From NCBI GenBank assembly GCA_026075535.2, contig AP026545.1:3472001-3536000 (forward strand): 64,000 nt of DNA, in the 5' to 3' direction. A model generated the notes under the pieces. That model saw only the letters and a list, made by a program, of their open reading frames with translations. It had not been told where the DNA came from and made no database searches. The first letter of the stretch is position 1; the number at the start of each line of letters is the position of its first letter. This DNA is from Tricholoma matsutake (lineage: Eukaryota; Basidiomycota; Agaricomycetes; Agaricales; Tricholomataceae). Position numbers and translations under genes: made by a program. Positions 23,059 through 34,905 of the stretch are shown in pieces.

Positions 23059-26000
23059 TTATGCCTCGACTTCCAGGCAAGAAAATCTTATGTTTGTCCC
23101 CTCTGTGAAATTTTGGTAAGGCCGGAATTTCATCCCCTCATACACCATTCTCGCAATGCGACGCGGAGCATTCGGATTACGTTTAAAGAATTGGGCGATC
23201 GCGTTATGCGCTCGCTTACAATTCTCTTCGGGTTCCCACGAATTATTTTTGTCGGTATAGTTTTTCCACTTTATTAAGAATTCCAATTTGTTCCGTCGAA
23301 GACATGAGTCTAGAATTTCTTCAACTATGTATTCTGGAGCACCTTCTACTATTATCGGAGGTTGCGGAGTAGTTTGTTGGCCAGGAATAGTGGGTGGATG
23401 GTAAGGGCGTAAGCGGGATACATTAATCTCGGGATCAATCTTAAATGATCGAGGTAATTTTAGCACTACTGCATTAGGCAAGATCACTTTAGAGATCGCA
23501 TATGGGCCAACTTGTTTCTCCGTAAGTTTCTTCGAAGGTCGTGGAATATTCAGGTCCTTGGTACTTAGCCATACCAAGTCACCAACTTTGTACTCTGGAG
23601 TGCGTGCTCGAGTACGATCTGCGTGTCGCATCATGTCATCACATGCTTTCTTCAATGCCGCCTCTGCTTCCTCTTGTACCCTTTGCATCTTAGATACAAA
23701 ATCTTCTACCGACTGTACTTTGACTTCCCTTCTGGGTTCTACTCCCATGCAAGGATGATATCCATAATTCGCGAAAAAGGGTGTCATACGAGTAGCCGAA
23801 TGGAATTTATTATTGTGGGAAAATTCAGCAATTGCCAACCATTCGGGCCAGTCAGTTTATCGGTAGTTGACAAACATATGTAGGTACTGCTCCAACTCCT
23901 GATTCATTCTCTCTGTCTGCCCATCAGTCTGTGGGTGATATGCCGTAGATAATTTAGTTTGAATTCCTAATATGTTGTTTAGTTCTCGCATAAATGCGGA
24001 AGCAAATTGTGGTCCGCGATTGGAGATAACGGTATCGGGTAACCCATGTAACCGCCATACCTGATTTAGATAGAGGCGCGCCAAGCCCAATGATGAGGTT
24101 TCTGTAGTAGTAGGAATAATATGGACCTCCTTTGTAAAGCGGTCACATACTACGAATATTGCATCGTACCCTTGAGCCTCAGGTAATCCGGTAATAAAAT
24201 CCACAGATATATCTCACCACGGCGCTTTAGGTATAGGGTTCGGCATTAATTTTCCTGCAGGTTTCTCTGGAAATTTCTTCCCCCTCATGCACGTATCACA
24301 TCCATCCACATACCCCAACACATACTTCAAAATTCTGGGCCACCAATAATTTCTCATTACTAATTCCAACGTCTTCCATCTTCCTGGGTGTCTGGCAATC
24401 AGCGTATTGTGATGTAACCGGACAATCTCCCTTCGCAAATCCTGATCCTTTGGTACATACACTTTTCCTCGGAACAACACCAACCCTTGTTCCTCAGCCC
24501 ATTCGTCTCCTTTGATATTACCTTTCTTCTCTCCCTTCAGAGCTTTCACAGCTTCCACTACTTCATCGTCCATTTCCGAGCATTGTCTAATTTTAGACAA
24601 CATTTCCGGTTCCGAGCTATCTATTAATAGATGCCCTTGACGCATAGCGCAAATGCGAAAGTATTCGGGTTTGAGTAAGGTAACATTTTTATTGTCCTCC
24701 TCCACCCCCCTTTTATGATCAATACGTCTGGATAAGGCATCTGCTTTCCTCATTAAGCTTCCCGCTTTATGGACCAAGTGAAAGTTGAAACACAATAGGA
24801 ATAGTGCCCAACGTGCTTGCCGGCGATTAAGCTTTTTAGCGGACATGAAGTATTGCAGATTTTGATGATCCGTCCAGATCTCAATTTGATGCATACATCC
24901 CTCCAAATAATGCCTCCACGCCTCCAATGCTCGTATTATCCCCAACATCTCTTTGTCATGCACATCATAATTCCTCTCCACATCATTCAACCCTTTTGAC
25001 AAGTATGCACAAGGATGCCATTTGTCATCTTCGCACAGCATTGATAATACCGCTCCAGTAGCAAAATCGGATGCATCGGATTCCACTCGTAAAGGGCATG
25101 TGAAATCTACTGGGGCTAATATTGGTCCCTCCACAAACTTCCTCTTCAACTCCTCAAACGCTGTCTGCTGCTGCTCTCCCCACCTCCACACTACTCCCTT
25201 TCGCGTAAGGTTATGTAAGGGTGCGGCAATTTTAGAAAAATTGTGCACAAAGCGACGATAATAATTTGCGAGTCCCAAGAAGGCTTGAACCTCCTTGACA
25301 CGGGTGGGCGCAGGCCAATCTGTGATTGCCTGTACCTTGATCGGATCCATTTTGATCCCGTCAGGGCCGATCAATAATCCTAGGAACTCGATCTCGCTTG
25401 CCCCAAACACACACTTCTCTGGTTTCAAAAATAGATCATTCTCCGCCAACCTCCATAACACCTCCTGCACTATCGCCTCATGATTCTCTTCATCCTCTGT
25501 GAATATCAGAATGTCGTCAATAAATATTATTACCACGCCTTTGTCTATTACGTCCTTGAAAATGTCGTTGATCATATTTTGAAAGGTCGGGGGACTATTA
25601 GTCATCCCAAAAAACATGACAAGCGGCTCAAAGGATCCTCGACGCGTGGCAAATGCAGCCTTCCACTCATCTCCTTTCTTTATTCGTACATTGTTGTATC
25701 CCCATCGTAAATCCAATTTTGTAAAGACCTTGGCTTTTCCCACCTTATCAATTATTTCTGTATCAACGGCAGGGGGTACGCGTTCTTCACTGTCCACTCA
25801 TTCAGATACCTATAATCAGTACACATCCTCTTCCTTTGGTCTTTTTTGGGCACAAAGAATATTGGTGATGTCTGCGGTGATTTTGAAGGTCGTATGTATC
25901 CTTTGCGCAATTGCTCCTTCAGGAATGCATCCACTTCTTCTTGTTCCATCGGAGATAACGGATATACCTTCGACTTCTTTGGCACAAACCCTGGCTTCAT

Positions 26001-26882
26001 CTCAATCGCATGATCCCATGGCTTCTGCACCGGCATTTGCTCAGACTCTTTCTTTTGGAACACTGACAAATGTTTATGATACACTTTTGGCACCCATTCC
26101 TCCACTGGCTTCTCCACCTTCACGATATTCTTGTCCCACGACTGTCCTCCACAAACTGCTCTAAAGGTTTGCTTCTGCTCTTCTTTCTCGATCATGATTG
26201 GAACTTCCCCATTTGGCATTTCCTCATCCTCCACTTCCTCCATCGTAACAGAATACTTCCTTGGACGTTCTTTCTCTTTCTTTTTCCTTTTTTCTTTCTT
26301 CATCTTCCTCCCATACACATTACATTCCTTAGGACAACGAGTCATTGGTACTTTCCCAGTTTTCCAATCAATTTCGGGATTATGCTTCCGTAACCACGGA
26401 CATCCTATTATTAGATTGGTTTTCCCAAGATCGCACACTTTGAATATGGCTCGCTCCTGATGCTCCTGATACTTTAGTACCATAGTCACCTCCTCCTTGA
26501 TAGTTCCTCCATGATTGACTGTTCCATCAATATTGTACACCATTATAGGTTGCGCCAGCTTGCATGTGTTAATACCGTTTCTGGTAATTAAGGATCGATT
26601 AATAAATAATCCTGTAGCACCACTGTCAAGCAATGCTTCCACATCAATAGCTGCATGCATGTCCACTGTCTTCAGTCCCACAGTCAAGGTGATTTCGGGT
26701 TCTATTTGTGCAGAGCGAATAAAGAATTTAGGGGTTTTCGGAAATGACATGTGACAATTTTCTTTGTTGCGTGATTCGCAACAGTTGTACTCCTCCTCGA
26801 TTTCCTTTTCTGATTTACTCTGGGTTTCCTCGGATACTAATACATTGTAACAATTCTGGGTCACCAATGGGGAAACCTTCAC
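23059..26882 (-). pseudogene. R4 pol, one frameshift and two nonsense codons
   Basis: Protease [16 protein letters not shown] near 26620. The RT start (YPLPLI) is followed by a 1-nt deletion near 25785, after which the frame runs from [16 protein letters not shown] with VVIIFIDDILIF (FIDD catalytic box) near 25520. RNase H (DKEMLGIIRALEAWRHYLEG, TDHQNLQYFM) is near 24960-24850. The integrase HHCC (HHNTLIARHPGRWK...CDTCMRGK) is at about 24410-24280, and the core (SVDFITGLPEAQGYDAIF, ISNRGPQF) follows. The chromodomain YIVEEILDSCLRRNKLEFLIKW is near 23330. TGA at 24213 replaces an expected CGA and TAA near 23855 replaces an expected CAA. Confidence 0.88.
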
Positions 26883-27976
26883 TGGGACTCTTCCACAAAA
26901 TTCTCCTGCTTGCCTTCCTCCTGCTTCACTTCCTCAATTGTAGCTCCCCTGATCTTTCTCTTCTGCTTGCAATACCTAGAAATGTGTCCTAACTGCCCAC
27001 AGTTAAAACATTTAAGTGGGGCTCGTCTCCCCACTTGATCAACCTCCATTGCCTCTGCTGGTGCTGCTGACTCCGTAACTATAGGTGTCACTGCCATGGC
27101 CGGTGGCTGTGCCCTCGGAGCTTGCGCCTGAGGCGCCTTTCCTTTCTCGGACTTTCCTCCTGATGACTTTCCAAATTTACTACTTCCATACATCAACTTT
27201 GACTCCGCCTGTTCCTGCCGATATTGCCAGTCAAGGCGCATTGCCCAATTATACCACTCATCCAACTTCTCTGGCATAGAAGGTAGTCGGTAGATAGACT
27301 TGAATAAAGAGGGATTTAATCCTGCTTTCAAAAACTCTACCAACGTGGCTTTTCCCATGTCCGTTTGCGAAGCTTCTGCTTTGAACTGCAAAATAAATTC
27401 ATCCGCCGTTAAGGAACCTTGGCGCATGGTCTTTAATTTAGCATTGGCTGTCGCCTTTGGATTAGGGTCTCCAAACTGTGCCTCCAATCTCTCCAGAAAT
27501 TCCTTGAAGGTTGCAAATGGTTTATTTCCCGCGGCAATTTGATTAATAGCCTCATTTCTCCAGAACTGTGCTTTCCCCCCCTGAATGTATGAGAGAGCAA
27601 ACATAATCCTAGACTCAGCTGTACGAAACTCAGGCTTCCTCCCATGGATGTACAATACTATAGAGCTGATGAAGGATTTTGTATTCTCCATGGTACCGTC
27701 AAAGATTTGTGGGGGCACGTACTTAGGTAAGCACGCTTTTCCATTTCCGGATTTCTCCACCGTCTCATCCTCCTGCGATATCCACTCCACCATCTCCTCC
27801 ATCTCATCATCTCTTTCTCCTGTCGTCTCTGGCTGTACTTCCACTTGTCTGGGCTGTGATGCTGCCAATACTGACACTAATTGCGACATTTGCACTGTGA
27901 GCACATCAATTTTTGCCTCTAGTGCTGGTATGGGAACAGGATTAGGACTGGGATTAGAAGTTGAAGGTTCGGACAT
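26879..27976 (-). CDS. R4 gag, open (365 aa)
   Basis: Structural protein of the virus-like particle. From [19 protein letters not shown]: a proline/serine-rich N-terminus, a short coiled segment ([20 protein letters not shown]), an acidic linker, then the capsid region ([59 protein letters not shown]). The CCHC knuckle [14 protein letters not shown] sits near residue 330. It ends EESQ*, with pol overlapping in the -1 frame at the stop. This is the only full-length open gag in the window and the likeliest to make protein. Confidence 0.85.
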   Translation of the reverse strand: MSEPSTSNPSPNPVPIPALEAKIDVLTVQMSQLVSVLAASQPRQVEVQPETTGERDDEMEEMVEWISQEDETVEKSGNGKACLPKYVPPQIFDGTMENTKSFISSIVLYIHGRKPEFRTAESRIMFALSYIQGGKAQFWRNEAINQIAAGNKPFATFKEFLERLEAQFGDPNPKATANAKLKTMRQGSLTADEFILQFKAEASQTDMGKATLVEFLKAGLNPSLFKSIYRLPSMPEKLDEWYNWAMRLDWQYRQEQAESKLMYGSSKFGKSSGGKSEKGKAPQAQAPRAQPPAMAVTPIVTESAAPAEAMEVDQVGRRAPLKCFNCGQLGHISRYCKQKRKIRGATIEEVKQEEGKQENFVEESQ

Positions 27977-28450
27977 AATTGTAGAATCTGTGATGAATCA
28001 CTTCTTCGACAAATTCAAAATTTTTTCTTCGAGACCTCTCCAAACGTCTATGGGTCACGTGATAAGGTTCGTCGAGGTTCGTCAATGGTTCGTCGTTCGT
28101 CGGGCGCCTATTTTGACACTTTGGATCAACAACCCTTCCAACAGTGCCTGATTTCGGAGATATCACTGAATTCAGCTTGTAACTAAAATAGTCGTCCAAA
28201 TAGAGTAATGTAAATCGTAACTAAACCAGATCTGATCGGTTGTCTGGTTGCAGCTGTCCTAATGATGAGCGCTGCCTCTCGATCACTGGCAGTCGCAATG
28301 TAAGGCGAGGCCTGGCATCGGCTTACAAAAGAAAAGGTAGATTACATATATACAAGTACTTCCGGCTCGTGCCGAAAGGATGAGTAATTGGATGTGGCGT
28401 GGTGAAACAATGATGTATGCACAAGTAAGAGAAGGCACACTGATATGGGA

Positions 28451-28461
28451 AGTTGTGTTCT
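28451..28461 (-). promoter_or_regulatory. Self-priming primer-binding site of R4 (11 nt)
   Basis: Minus-strand AGAACACAACT, 2 nt after the LTR, exactly complementary over 11 nt to 28638-28648 in the LTR. Tf1 uses the same 11-nt self-priming design. The sequence differs entirely from that of R1-R3, so the pairing itself is what is conserved. Confidence 0.8.
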
Positions 28462-28463
28462 TC

Positions 28464-28864
28464 TGTTAGGGCGACACCCACTATCTGCTAGCTAAGACCA
28501 TGCGGGTTCTCTCTACAAGAAGGGGGCGGGATCCACGCGCGTGATGGGGAATTGATGGTTTTGATGCAAGGGGTTATTAATAGGTGAGTTTGTTGAGATA
28601 GGCCTTTCACACCAAAAACATAGGTGGAATACCTAAGAGAACACAACTGGGGTCCCCTAGGCATATATTTAGGGTTTATATACTATGTTACATATATTGT
28701 ACATTGTTGTTACCGACGTGCACATACAGGCGCGTACATAGTGATGCATGCGAAATAATATTCTCATGCTATCAAAGTGTAGCATCATTTGGCATAATGT
28801 AGTGTAATTCGACATAATAAAATGAAAATGAAATTTGATTAGGTAATGGGGCTGTTTCCTAACA
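28464..28864 (-). repeat. 5' LTR of R4, with promoter
   Basis: 401 bp. A TATA box (TATATAAACCC on the minus strand, 28682-28672) lies about 30 bp upstream of AGTTGTGTTCT (28648-28638), the inferred RNA start. Confidence 0.93.
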
Positions 28865-28869
28865 AGTAT

Positions 28870-29095
28870 GAAGTTGAGTCGATCTTGGACAGCTGGTTGT
28901 GTCGAGGAAAACTCCAGTATTTGGTGCACTGGAAGGGTTATGGGTATGAGGAGAACTCATGGGTCGAAGAGTCCAATGTGAATGCCCCTCAGTTAGTCAA
29001 GGAATTCCACCGATGGCACACTGCTGCACCGCATCACATTCAAGTCACTGACTTTGGTTGTATGCGATTTCAAATGCATCGGGGTGATGCATCTT
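28870..29095 (+). pseudogene. R1 pol, chromodomain end
   Basis: YEVESILDSWLCRGKLQYLV...GYGYEENSWVEES: a chromodomain nearly identical to that of R2, ending GDAS*. It directly follows the R4 duplication and is followed by the polypurine tract AGAGAGGGGGTGA. Confidence 0.85.
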
Positions 29096-29108
29096 AGAGA
29101 GGGGGTGA

Positions 29109-29269
29109 TGTAAGGGGACTAGGGGGGACTTGGGGGGGTGCCCTGTGTGTTTCTCCTATTTTTTACATTCGTCCTATATTTTCCCTCACTTCATTTCCTT
29201 CTATTCTTCATTTTCTATGACTTTTCCTTATTTTATTACTAATTTCCCTTTCTATCACATTTGTGCATG
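29109..29269 (+). repeat. 3' LTR of R1, truncated
   Basis: First 161 bp of the LTR, sharing the G-rich start of the 5' LTR at 1318. It stops after GCATG, where unrelated gag sequence begins, so the end was lost by deletion or recombination. Confidence 0.85.
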
Positions 29270-30505
29270 CTAAGATTTTGGGTCGTCCCCCCTGCATTAC
29301 TTCTATGTGAAGATGGAGTGGAAGACCTTGGAAGTACCAGTCGCAAAGAGCAGACTGATTCCAGTTGACCCAGGATGCCAGTTCCCAGAAGTCCACATTA
29401 TACTTCATTATTTGTCCACCTAGTGTTTAAAGGTCTGGTTAATGCAACCGAAAAAATGACCACAACCAAACTGAACCGGACTGAATGCAACTGGACCATT
29501 GGTTGCGGTTGCCCACATTTGTGGTTGTTCTGGTTGCCGGTTGCCTCATTTTGAAAATATTTGAAAACCGTTAAAAGACCAGTTGCCATCAGTTGCAACT
29601 GGTCTTTCTGCAGTGCATAAAAGATGTGTACATTGCAGGAAAAAACCCACGAGTCAGGTTGCCATGAGGTGTGGGTTGCTCATATCTGTAATAATTTGCT
29701 GAAAAGATATGAAATTATTATGGAAATGAGAAACCCGCACCTCATGGTGACCTGACTTGTGGGTTATATCATTGCAGGAAAGGAACCCGCACCTCATGGT
29801 GACATGACTCGTGGGGTATATCATCACAGGAAAGGAACCCACCCCTCATGGTGACTAAGACCGGTCTTAACCAGTTTTTTGGGGGCAACTGAACCGATGT
29901 GGACCGGTCCTACTCAGTTTGGTTGCGGTTGCCCCATATCCCTGACACAGTCGTGAGGGCCAAAATTACCTTCCAACTCACTAAGAAATACCTTGTAGTT
30001 CCACATCCAATGAGCGGAATTTGTTGGGTCATTGAGCCCAGGTTTGAACCAGCTAAGGGCTGACCCTTTGAGGTAGGAAAGGATGAATAGGATCTTCTTT
30101 TTGTCAGAAGCAAAAACTTGAGGACAATCACAGAAGTGAAGGTTGCACGAGACTAGGAAGTCCCGAAGTTTCTGGGGATTGGCCCCATCAAAAGTATCAG
30201 GATCCCAAACTTTGATTTTATCAGTTTTGGTTGCTTGATTCTGCCAGAGGGTTTGGAGACTATCTGAGAGGTTGAAGAGAGCATTGAGGAACCTATCTTC
30301 TGGGTCAGGATTTCCGCCATCAGGAGGTAGGGTTGTCAGGATCGGGGTCATCCCCAGGGCCATCAGGACTGCTAGGGTCATCAGGTCCACTGGGAAGTCT
30401 GTCCTCTTTACCTGGATCTTCCTCATCGAAGGGGTTAGGTTGCCCAACATTCTCTACATACTCAAGTGGAGTCATATTCCGAGGGGTCTCTGGAGGCTGA
30501 GACAT
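29270..30505 (-). pseudogene. R5: gag of a different Ty3 element, remnant
   Basis: From MSQPPETPRNMTPLEYVENV (30505): an acidic, proline-rich N-terminus, a frameshift near 30330, then the retrotransposon gag core KVWDPDTFDGANPQKLRDFL, SYLKGSALSWFKPGL, ELEGNFGPHDCVRDM. This is interrupted by a MITE (29421-29935) and resumes as VDFWELASWVNWNQSALCDW and FQGLPLHLHIEVMQGG. It ends abruptly at 29270 against the broken R1 LTR. No pol is present. Confidence 0.78.
29421..29935. mobile_element. hAT-like MITE, family M1, right end lost
   Basis: Left terminus TAGTGTTTAAAGGTCTGG matches the copy at 31108. Inner sequence is rich in ACCGGT/CCAGTTG words. The right inverted repeat is missing and R5 gag resumes at about 29936. 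Inside, 29640-29855 holds three imperfect copies of a unit with ACCTCATGGTGACCTGACT, one of them inverted. Confidence 0.75.
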
Positions 30506-31107
30506 GAGGTTTGCACTGATGGAGGGTGCTCCAGAACCAATTTGTCTGAAGATGTTGGATGGTCTGGTGGATGCACCAAAAGTTGAAGCATGCCTAGGGG
30601 AAGGAAGTATTGATTGGCAGATTGCTGATAAACCTGGTACCATGCCAGCACGGCAGGAGTTTCTTGTAGCTCATTGAGTCTGTGATTCAGTGGGAGTCAT
30701 AGGAAGGTTTTAGAAGATAGGAGATGGGATGGGTTTGACAAGAGAAGTGAGAGTTTGTAAATACTGTTAAGTTCTGAGCTGGAGGAAGGAAGTCATCAGA
30801 TTTCTGGTCGTATCCAGATGGTAGAAGTTGATAAGGATAGATTGAGTAGGGAAGGGAATCTGACAGGATTCCGGGGCAAGGTTCACTTGATGTGCCATAC
30901 CAAGTGTGGGGACAGAAAGGACTTGGCTTCAACTTATAAGAAGTTGTGCCCTTCTCCTCGTCAAGTGTCCTAATTTCAAGGCAAGGGTAAAGGGAAGATC
31001 AGAGGTCCAGAGATTTTTCCAGAGAGGATGAGCTAAAGTTTGAGATAGACTTAAGAGAATATTTGGAGTGTAACTGGGTTGGAATTAAGTGGGTGACTTG
31101 GTTGATT
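30506..31107 (-). other. Probable leader region of R5; no gene seen
   Basis: Upstream of the R5 gag start on the minus strand. One 81-codon open frame (30932-30687) has no recognisable feature. The sequence is purine-rich on the plus strand. I see no LTR or primer site. Confidence 0.4.
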
Positions 31108-31666
31108 TAGTGTTTAAAGGTCTGGTTCATTGAACTGGAAAAAGACTGCAACTGAACTGGACTGAACCACAAAAAACCGGACTGTCAGTTGCAGTTTGGG
31201 CTTCCTTGGATGGAAGAAATGCTCCAAACCAAACCAATAAAAACCAGTTCAAGTTGGTTTGAACTGCTACTGTGTACTCCTCGTAAATACACATCTTTTG
31301 ACCATATTTTCAAGAGAAACGGTCCAGAATTGCATGTGCTATGGCCAAAATGATATGTTACTGCAAAATCTAACTTGCACGACATCTTGTAGTTGTGTTT
31401 TTTGAGATGTAGAGGATTGTCATCACCATAAAACCTTTATGGTCAACTACTATACACTCTATACTATAGTTTACAACTGGTTTTATGTACTAAATTCTAT
31501 GAGAAGACCATTTTTAGTCAGTTCAAACTGGTTCAAACCGCTTTGGACCAGTTTTTTGCAGTTCAGTCTGGTTTTTTGGGGTCTTACCATAATAGGCAAC
31601 TGGTTGCGGTTGTGGTTCGTCCAAATGGGGCAAAAAAACCAGACTGAACCAGACCTTTAAACACTA
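31108..31666. mobile_element. hAT-like MITE, family M1, TSD GGTTGATT
   Basis: 559 bp, ends TAGTGTTTAAAGGTCTGGTTC / rc TAGTGTTTAAAGGTCTGGTTC, with a perfect 8-bp duplication at 31100-31107 and 31667-31674. The many AACTGGTT/AACCAGTT words match the other M1 copies. No coding region. Confidence 0.92.
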
Positions 31667-31674
31667 GGTTGATT

Positions 31675-31930
31675 TACAAACTGGCTAATACAAGATGAAA
31701 GTAGCTAGCTTAAAAACTAAAGGCCAGAGGCAATTGGAGTTTCTGAGGCTGTGATAATTTGCAAACCAGCCTCCGAGGAAACCATTTCATCAAATTGGAA
31801 GTGAGAGAATTTCAACTCTAGGCAGTGCTGCTGATACAAGGTGGGCTGTGATGCAAGGTGGCTGGAAAGGGTGGCAGAAAACGATTGGAATTCTGGTCGG
31901 GAGAATCAGTCTTGACAATCATGTCCATTC
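31675..31930. other. Junction between R5 leader and R6; nothing recognised
   Basis: Follows the MITE duplication. No open frame or repeat that I recognise. R6 coding homology begins at about 31931. Confidence 0.35.
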
Positions 31931-32919
31931 TCACTTTCCACTTCAGTCTAGTTCACATTGCAGGAACTCACCATGGTCCAGATGGACTTTCATGACACCC
32001 TCCACAAGACACAGATGAACATGTTGACAATGAAACAGAACTCAAAGACTGGATTGACTGACTTCATGGATTTGTACACCAGATCAACCCCCTCACAACT
32101 CATCCTTTCCCCTCCCATTCCCTATCTGACATTTGCCCTACCTTTAGATCTCAGTAAGGGGGAGGACATCACTTACTACAATGTACCCTGATCCTTTGAA
32201 TTTGAAAATGGCCCAAAGATTTAGAACAACCCCCAGACCTCTCCAAATCTGACTATGCCACTTTTATGTGATATTGCACTGAGTTCTTCTTAGACTCTGG
32301 AAAACTTTGGTGCAAAGATTCACAGGGAGCCCACAAGATCATTGCAACTCCTGAATGCTGCCTCAAAATTATTCATACAACCCACGATGACATTGGTCAC
32401 AAGATGATCTTGGCCACAAAGGCTGTCATCGCACCTCAATTCTGGTGGCCAAACATGAAAGCCAACATTGCATGGTATATTCATTTGTGCCACCTCTGCC
32501 AAATTCAACAAACTTGAAATCTCCTTATCCTGCCCACTGTTGCAATCCCTGTGCCCTTATTTGGCAAACTACATTGACACAATGCACATACCAGCTTCAA
32601 ACAGATTCAAGTATATTGTCCAAGGTAGATGTTCACTCATGACTTACCCTGAGTGGTGGAGTCTTTGCTGAACTTTACACTCCCCCACAGAGTCCTGGAG
32701 GAATCCTGGTAGTCCTACCAGGAAGACCAGGAATCCAGTGGGACTCACCAGGACTCCAGTGGGACTCACCAGGAATCCAGTGGGACTCACCAGGAATCTA
32801 GTGGGACTCAGTACCCTAAAGTCATACCATAATGGAAAGTCAATTTGAGATATCTTACGAGTTTCAAGTGCTTTGGACTTCATGAATTTCACAAAGTACC
32901 TACAAAATAAACTTGTTCA

Positions 32920-33000
32920 GAGCAGGGATTGAACTCTGGAACTCATGATCAAGAATCACATGACAAACCAAACAAGTGCTTAACCAGTTGAGCCACAGGA
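32920..33000 (-). other. tRNA-like module, outward facing (F1 left)
   Basis: On the minus strand A box TGGCTCAACTGG (32995-32984) and B box GAGTTCAATCC (32936-32926) sit at tRNA-like spacing. The acceptor stem does not pair, so this is a tRNA-derived pol III promoter rather than a tRNA gene. It is homologous to the F2 right module. Confidence 0.6.
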
Positions 33001-34824
33001 GAATTATTAGCTGCCAATATAATAGTGTATTTATACCCTCAAACTCAAACTTAGGTATTTCTCTCTTGAAGCTCACAATTAAGATCAAATAAAATTTATT
33101 AACTACATCCCTCGCATTGGATGCGAGGGATACACCATTAATTACATAATAAAAAACCTCCCCCACACAAGGTGCGAGGGGGAGTCCTACAAATATATAC
33201 ATATAAAACTAATCTGTGAGGGGAGCACTACAATTATAAAGAAAAAGAAAGAAAAACCCCTCACCCACGTAAAATGCGGGCAAGGGGGAAGGTATTACCA
33301 TAAATAAAAAATGAAAAAAACCACCCCATGCAAAATGCGGGGGCAGCCTGGTGAGTCATGCCTGTTGTCCTGTCCCCATTGTCCTGGGTGCCAGGCCTTC
33401 ATTGTTGCTGTCCTTGTTGTTGCCGTCCTGGGCATCGTTTCCGTGCTGCTCCTGGTCGCCGTGCCCTTCCTGGTTGTCGTTGCCATCCTGGCCATCTCCC
33501 ACTGTGTGGTGGTGGCCATCATTGCCATTCCACCCGCAATCCACCCCATGAGCAGTGGCTCATGGGGCTGGAGGCAGGTGGTGTGTCGTTGGCCCTGTTG
33601 TCGTCGTCCATCGTGGTTGGCGGCCATGCTTTGCATTCTCGGGGTTCTGGTGCTGGTAGGCAGTGGCGGCGTCATCATCGTCGACTGCACACACTCACGA
33701 TCCACCCTATGAGCAGAGGCTCGCAGGCATGGGGTGGGTGTGTTGGGTTGTCTCATGTCCAGCCATCATTACCACTAGAGTAGAACCTATAAAACAAAAG
33801 AAACGAGTTAGTTAGTTTATAAAAACAAAAAGCAAACAAAAAAAAATTATGTAGGGCCCATCCAGTCTCGTCGTAGTCAGTAGCTAGTACTTAAAAAGTT
33901 TTGTCAGTGACCAAAAAAATAAGAGAAAAAAAACTTACTTACTTACGGCCCTCCTTCTCTGCGTTGTCATTCTCTGTTTCTTCGTTCATCATTCCACCCA
34001 TGATCCACCCCATGAGCAGTTGCTCATGGGGCTGGACGTGGGTGGTGTGTCGTTTGGTGGGTGGGGCTGGGCCTGCGGGGTCTGTTTGCTCTCCTGGCAC
34101 CCATGATCCACCCTACGAGCAGGGGCTCGCAGGCATGGGGGCAGGTGCTTGGTCAGTTGTGGGCGTGGCCCATTTCATGTCGTCGCCGTTCATTACCTGT
34201 AGTTTAGATGCTACAAAACAAAGCAATATATTTTGTTAGCGTATATAAACAAAAAAAAAGGAAAAAAAGCACACTTAGGGCCCAAACAATGTGATTGCAT
34301 CATTTGGGCCTGCATTCCATCCAATCATGTCGTTTGGGCCTGTGTTCTGTCTGGCAGTAGAGTAGAACCTATAAAACAAAAGAAACAAGTTAGTTAGTTT
34401 ATAAAACAAAAAGCAAACAAAAAAAACTTACTTAGGGCCCAAACGACACAATCTGCATCGTTTGGGCCCAGGTTCTGTCTGGCAGTAGAGTAGAACCTAT
34501 AAAACAAATGAAACAAGTTAGTTAGTATATAAAAACAAAAAAAAACAAAAACAGCAAACAAAAAAAAACGTACTTTGGGCCTGCGTTCTGTCCAGTCGGC
34601 TCGTTTGCGGGTGGTGGTGATGGGGGAGTGGGCATGGGAGTGGTGGTGGTGGGTGTCCACACAGTGGTGGTGGTGGTAGAGTGGAGAGGAGGGAGAGGCA
34701 GCAGCGTCATCGAGAGTGGTGGTGATGGTTGATGAGCTGGCAGTGTTGATGATGCGGCTGTGTGCTTTGTCATGCACAGCCGCCCCAATAGTACCTAGAG
34801 CAGTTAGTGGATATATGTTGTAAA

Positions 34825-34905
34825 TCCATGTGGTGTAGTGGTTATATTGGCTCTGCTATAACCTTTGTCATCTAATGCTGAGTGTTCAATTCTGGCTCAT
34901 GACAT
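34825..34905 (+). other. tRNA-like module, outward facing (F1 right)
   Basis: A box TGGTGTAGTGG (34831-34841) and B-box-like GTGTTCAATTCT (34882-34893). It points toward the right end of F1 and corresponds in position to the F2 left module. Confidence 0.55.

Larger units (their letters stand above)
22647..28864 (-). mobile_element. R4: Ty3/gypsy chromovirus (LTR family 3), nearly intact, TSD AGTAT
   Basis: 6218 bp inserted in the R1 chromodomain coding region with a perfect AGTAT duplication (22642-22646, 28865-28869). Both LTRs are 401 bp and differ at about 11 sites, all but one of them at CpG. Gag is open; pol has one frameshift and two nonsense codons. A solo LTR of the same family lies at 56700-57101. 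Confidence 0.95.
1318..29269 (+). mobile_element. R1: Ty3/gypsy chromovirus, outermost element of the first nest
   Basis: The 5' LTR (1318-1707) and truncated 3' LTR (29109-29269) share a distinctive G-rich start (two G runs after TGTAAGGGGACTAGG) not found in the R2 LTRs, so they belong to one element. Between them gag, protease, RT, RNase H, integrase and chromodomain appear in order on the plus strand, in pieces: 1873-2367, 11502-15342, 21367-21436, 22291-22641 and 28870-29095. The gaps are S (with R3), R2, a hAT-like MITE and R4. Each inner insertion has its own target-site duplication and the R1 text resumes at the next base. R1 is therefore older than its four guests. Its right end is lost at 29269, where a different element's gag begins, so its own duplication (left copy ACTTT) cannot be tested. 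Confidence 0.9.

Noticed and set aside
33295..34240. Several long overlapping open frames on both strands in F1 (Trp/Cys/Val-rich or Asp/Asn/Gly-rich)
   Set aside because: They come from GC-rich hairpin and repeat sequence, occur in complementary frames and show no domain. They are not supported as genes.
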